Origin: Oscillospiraceae bacterium
GTDB lineage: Bacteria > Bacillota > Clostridia > Oscillospirales > Oscillospiraceae
DNA length: 6,521 bases
NCBI GenBank assembly: GCA_017438675.1
Contig: JAFRUW010000063.1
Coordinates: 1 to 6,521, forward strand
Reading direction: 5' to 3'
The notes below the pieces were generated by a model that ran no database searches, was not told where the DNA came from, and saw only the letters and a program-made list of their open reading frames with translations. The stretch's first letter is position 1; each line of letters begins with the position of its first letter. This document shows, piece by piece, positions 4,678 through 6,521 of the stretch. Made by a program: the position numbers and the translations under genes.

Positions 4678-5583
4678 TCAGTCTATGGAGCACTTCAGGT
4701 CATAGCCCGTTTCGCAGGACATGGAGAACTGATAATTGCCTCTGGGCAGTCTCAGCCGGATGTCCTCCCCGTGGAAATCGGATTCGGTCTTTTCGAACAC
4801 GGTTTCGCCCTTGTCGTTGACGATGGCAAAGGTCATGGGAGCGTCGGCTTCCATATCCAGATCGAGATAGTAGTTGTCCGGGTAGCGCACCTTGAAGTCC
4901 GCCCAGCGGTTGTCGATCACGGGCACGTCAACCGAGGAAGCACTCTGGGATGTGTAGAAATCGGGACGCAGTTCCCTGAGCGTGATGGACGCCGTCAGCC
5001 CCAGAAGCACCACCGCCAGGAATGCGGCGATAAGCGCTCCGTCGCCCCGGCGATTGCGGCTGGATTCCGGATTGCGCATGATGAGTCCGCCGCGGATCAG
5101 GATCGCGCTCTCCACAAGGAGCACAACAAGCTGAATAAGGGTGGGCAGGTCCGGCGTGCGGAACAATTTGACGAGGAACATCAGGGAAAACGCGCCCAGA
5201 ACTCCGCCCATAGCCAGGGCAATACGCGCCCAGCGGGTGTTCATTTCCTTTAAAGACTCCCGGTCTGTGAATATCTCGTAATCCTCCTCCGGGAGAGAGG
5301 GGTCATAGAGCTTGCGGAAATAGTGCCAGCCGTTGAAGGTGGAGTTTATGTACTCCCAGCCCTGTTCCCGAAAGGTCTCGATATACCGGCCCATGTTGTC
5401 TATCTTCCCGTAGTCAAGCTGATAGCGGTACCGGATATCGGGATTCTTCACGAATCTGCTGTGGAAGCAGCCGCCCTTTTTAAGCTGCCATCCCTGCTCC
5501 GACGCCCGGTTGAGATCCTCCACCTCTTTCTGATAGTTCCAGGCCGAATAGACCCTGAATGAAGTCTTATACTTTTCAGACAT
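4678..5583 (-). CDS. DUF2812 domain-containing membrane protein
   Basis: This protein has 301 residues. The N-terminal DUF2812 domain (about 5-110) has the typical DLNRASEQGWQLKKGG, RYRYQLDYGKID and FREQGWEYINSTFNGWHYFRK segments. Three predicted membrane helices follow at about 120-140, 147-168 and 182-203. A C-terminal beta-rich region of about 98 residues (204-301) ends the protein. With DUF2812 in the cytoplasm, an odd number of helices would put the C-terminal part outside. It has just two cysteines, C290 and C298, which could form a disulfide there. GGAGGAGG (5591-5598) precedes the ATG by seven bases, and the gene starts two bases after the padR stop. Family knowledge: DUF2812 proteins commonly sit beside PadR regulators; their function is unknown. 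They may be envelope-stress or transport accessory proteins, but that is a guess. The C-terminal domain is not one I recognise. Confidence 0.88.
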   Translation of the reverse strand: MSEKYKTSFRVYSAWNYQKEVEDLNRASEQGWQLKKGGCFHSRFVKNPDIRYRYQLDYGKIDNMGRYIETFREQGWEYINSTFNGWHYFRKLYDPSLPEEDYEIFTDRESLKEMNTRWARIALAMGGVLGAFSLMFLVKLFRTPDLPTLIQLVVLLVESAILIRGGLIMRNPESSRNRRGDGALIAAFLAVVLLGLTASITLRELRPDFYTSQSASSVDVPVIDNRWADFKVRYPDNYYLDLDMEADAPMTFAIVNDKGETVFEKTESDFHGEDIRLRLPRGNYQFSMSCETGYDLKCSID

Positions 5584-5585
5584 TG

Positions 5586-5897
5586 TTATACCTCCTCCGC
5601 GTTTTCAAGCATCCGTCTGAGCCTTGCGATCTCACCGCGCAGGACCTCCCGCCCGGAATCGGTGAGCTGATACAGCCTCCGGCGCTCAAGGCCGGGCTCG
5701 TCGGACATGATCTCATGTATCCATCCCTTTTTCATCATATTGTTCGTTGCGCCGTACATGGTTCCGGACCCGATTTTGACGTCGCCCCCCGAGAGCTTCT
5801 CCGTCATCTGCATGATCCCGTAGCCGTGGTTAGCCCCTCTTGCCAGGCAAAGCAAGATGTAATAGTAGCTTTCCGAAAGTGGTTCGATTCGTTTCAT
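5586..5897 (-). CDS. PadR family transcriptional regulator
   Basis: This 103-residue protein is a compact PadR subtype. It is a winged helix with the family signature HGYGIMQMTEKLSGGDVKIG at 24-43, then GTMYGATNNMMKKGWI (45-60). The wing includes RRRLYQLTDSGREVL at about 72-86, and a short C-terminal helix ends the protein. Family knowledge: PadR proteins are dimeric repressors that often respond to phenolics, antibiotics or envelope stress, and usually control the next gene and themselves. GGAGG (5906-5910), eight bases upstream, supports the ATG at 5895-5897. It is the first gene of a two-gene operon with the DUF2812 protein. Its own promoter has a perfect palindrome in the spacer, which fits autorepression. 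The inducing signal is unknown. Confidence 0.93.
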   Translation of the reverse strand: MKRIEPLSESYYYILLCLARGANHGYGIMQMTEKLSGGDVKIGSGTMYGATNNMMKKGWIHEIMSDEPGLERRRLYQLTDSGREVLRGEIARLRRMLENAEEV

Positions 5898-5932
5898 TTA
5901 TATCGCCTCCTGATATGTCGCCTTACGACTGT

Positions 5933-5961
5933 ATCATAACACGACATATGTCGTCTGTCAA
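5933..5961 (-). promoter_or_regulatory. Sigma-A promoter of padR-DUF2812
   Basis: Read on the - strand, the -35 is a perfect TTGACA (5956-5961) and the -10 is TATGAT (5933-5938), separated by 17 bases. The leader to the ATG is about 30 bases and contains the GGAGG site. Confidence 0.9.
5941..5954. promoter_or_regulatory. Palindromic operator candidate in the padR promoter spacer
   Basis: ACGACATATGTCGT is a perfect 14-bp palindrome lying wholly between the -35 and -10 boxes. One arm (ATATGTCG) recurs at 5913-5920 just upstream of the ribosome binding site, giving a possible second half-site. Binding by the adjacent PadR protein is inferred from position and symmetry. Confidence 0.72.
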
Positions 5962-6020
5962 CATATTTTTTGAAAAAAATAAAATAATTTTTTTCGGGCG
6001 ATAAATGCGGCCTGACAGAT

Positions 6021-6050
6021 AAACAAAAAGGCGCTCCGCAGCGGAACGCC
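6021..6050 (-). terminator. Intrinsic terminator of the radical SAM gene
   Basis: GGCGCTCCG (6030-6038) pairs with CGGAACGCC (6042-6050) around CAG. The single mismatch on + is a T-G wobble on the - strand. On the - strand the stem is followed by TTTTTGTTT. It lies 18 bases after the stop codon at 6069. Confidence 0.85.
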
Positions 6051-6068
6051 TCCCTGGTTTATCGTTTT

Positions 6069-6521
6069 TTATACGCCCGTCAGGTCGAATTTCGGTATGA
6101 ACTCCGTTCCCACCGATTCCTGCTCCTGATAAAAGCCGTCGGCAATGCCGGAGTCCTCAAGATAGCCCACGGCCTGCTCATGCTCCCAGCGGGTGAGAGG
6201 ACGGTTTATCTCCGGGTACTTTTCGCAGGCGGGGGTGGGGGTGAACTGGCTCATGAGGGAGAACAGCACCTGGCCGGGCCTGAAGGTCTCCTCCACCCAG
6301 TCCATGACCCGGAAGGTGTTCTCAAGCTGTCCCGGCAGCACCAGATGGCGGATTATCACGCCCTTTTTAATGAGGCCGTCGTCACCGATTACATAATCCC
6401 CCGTCATGCGGTACATCTCAAGGATGGCGGCCTTCGCGGTCTCAAAGTATCCTGCCGCAGAGGAATACCTGACCGCCGGTTCCTCAAGGGCATACTTCAT
6501 GTCCGGAAGGAACACGTCAAC
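6069..6521 (-). CDS. PflX-like radical SAM protein, C-terminal part (5' end outside window)
   Basis: These are the last 150 residues, and the frame is open at the right edge. The sequence follows the COG1313 (PflX, pyruvate formate-lyase activating enzyme-like) pattern by memory. It has VFLPDMKYALEEPAVRYSSA, then YFETAKAAILEMYRMTG, GVIIRHLVLPGQLENTFRVM and GQVLFSLMSQFTPTP. Family knowledge: full proteins are roughly 290-300 residues, with the [4Fe-4S]-binding CxxxCxxC in the N-terminal half, so that motif is outside this window and the fold cannot be confirmed by it. The substrate of this subfamily is not established; it is not a proven activator of pyruvate formate-lyase. A GTG codon at 6513-6515 is not a credible start because it falls inside the conserved segment. 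A terminator follows the stop. Confidence 0.88.
   Translation of the reverse strand, partial: VDVFLPDMKYALEEPAVRYSSAAGYFETAKAAILEMYRMTGDYVIGDDGLIKKGVIIRHLVLPGQLENTFRVMDWVEETFRPGQVLFSLMSQFTPTPACEKYPEINRPLTRWEHEQAVGYLEDSGIADGFYQEQESVGTEFIPKFDLTGV

Noticed and set aside
4771..5253. + strand reading frame of 160 codons
   Set aside because: Antisense to the DUF2812 gene; histidine- and arginine-rich shadow translation.

Overview
The window looks like chromosomal DNA from a Clostridia-type Firmicute, most likely in or near the Oscillospiraceae/Ruminococcaceae. That assignment is an inference. It rests on strong GGAGG-type ribosome binding sites, TTGACA/TATAAT-type promoters, tRNA genes with encoded CCA, moderately GC-rich codons, and the gene families present (ComF, an Mbl/MreB-like actin, DUF3592, PadR with DUF2812, PflX-like radical SAM). 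No rRNA gene, CRISPR array or transposase is visible.

Region 1 (1-2727, + strand) holds the 3' end of a RecD2-like helicase gene, followed after one base by comF. An AT-rich intergenic stretch with an 11-bp inverted repeat comes next, then an mreB/mbl-like gene. A GC-rich hairpin separates that gene from a small DUF3592 membrane protein. Region 2 (2728-3699) begins with 238 bp crowded with perfect dyads. After that, read on the - strand, are three overlapping small genes: a CxxC zinc-ribbon protein, a coiled-coil protein, and a sigma-70 region-4-like DNA-binding protein. The operon has a candidate intrinsic terminator.

Region 3 (3700-4580, + strand) starts with a strong promoter driving tRNA-Thr(TGT) and tRNA-Tyr(GTA), followed by a terminator. 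Immediately downstream is a visibly AT-richer gene for a four-helix-bundle (S23/23S rRNA intervening-sequence type) protein. Its leader contains a second copy of one terminator arm, a 13-bp tandem repeat and interleaved inverted repeats. This is the most unusual part of the window and could be a small mobile or formerly mobile module, although mobility is not proven.

Region 4 (4580-6068, - strand) is a two-gene operon: a PadR-family repressor and a DUF2812 membrane protein. Its promoter has a perfect 14-bp palindrome in the 17-bp spacer, which is a textbook autoregulatory layout. Region 5 (6021-6521, - strand) is the 3' part of a PflX-like radical SAM gene with its own terminator. The genes do not form one pathway. 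The window is a set of short independent transcription units, two of which (the zinc-ribbon/coiled-coil/sigma-like operon and the PadR/DUF2812 operon) look regulatory.
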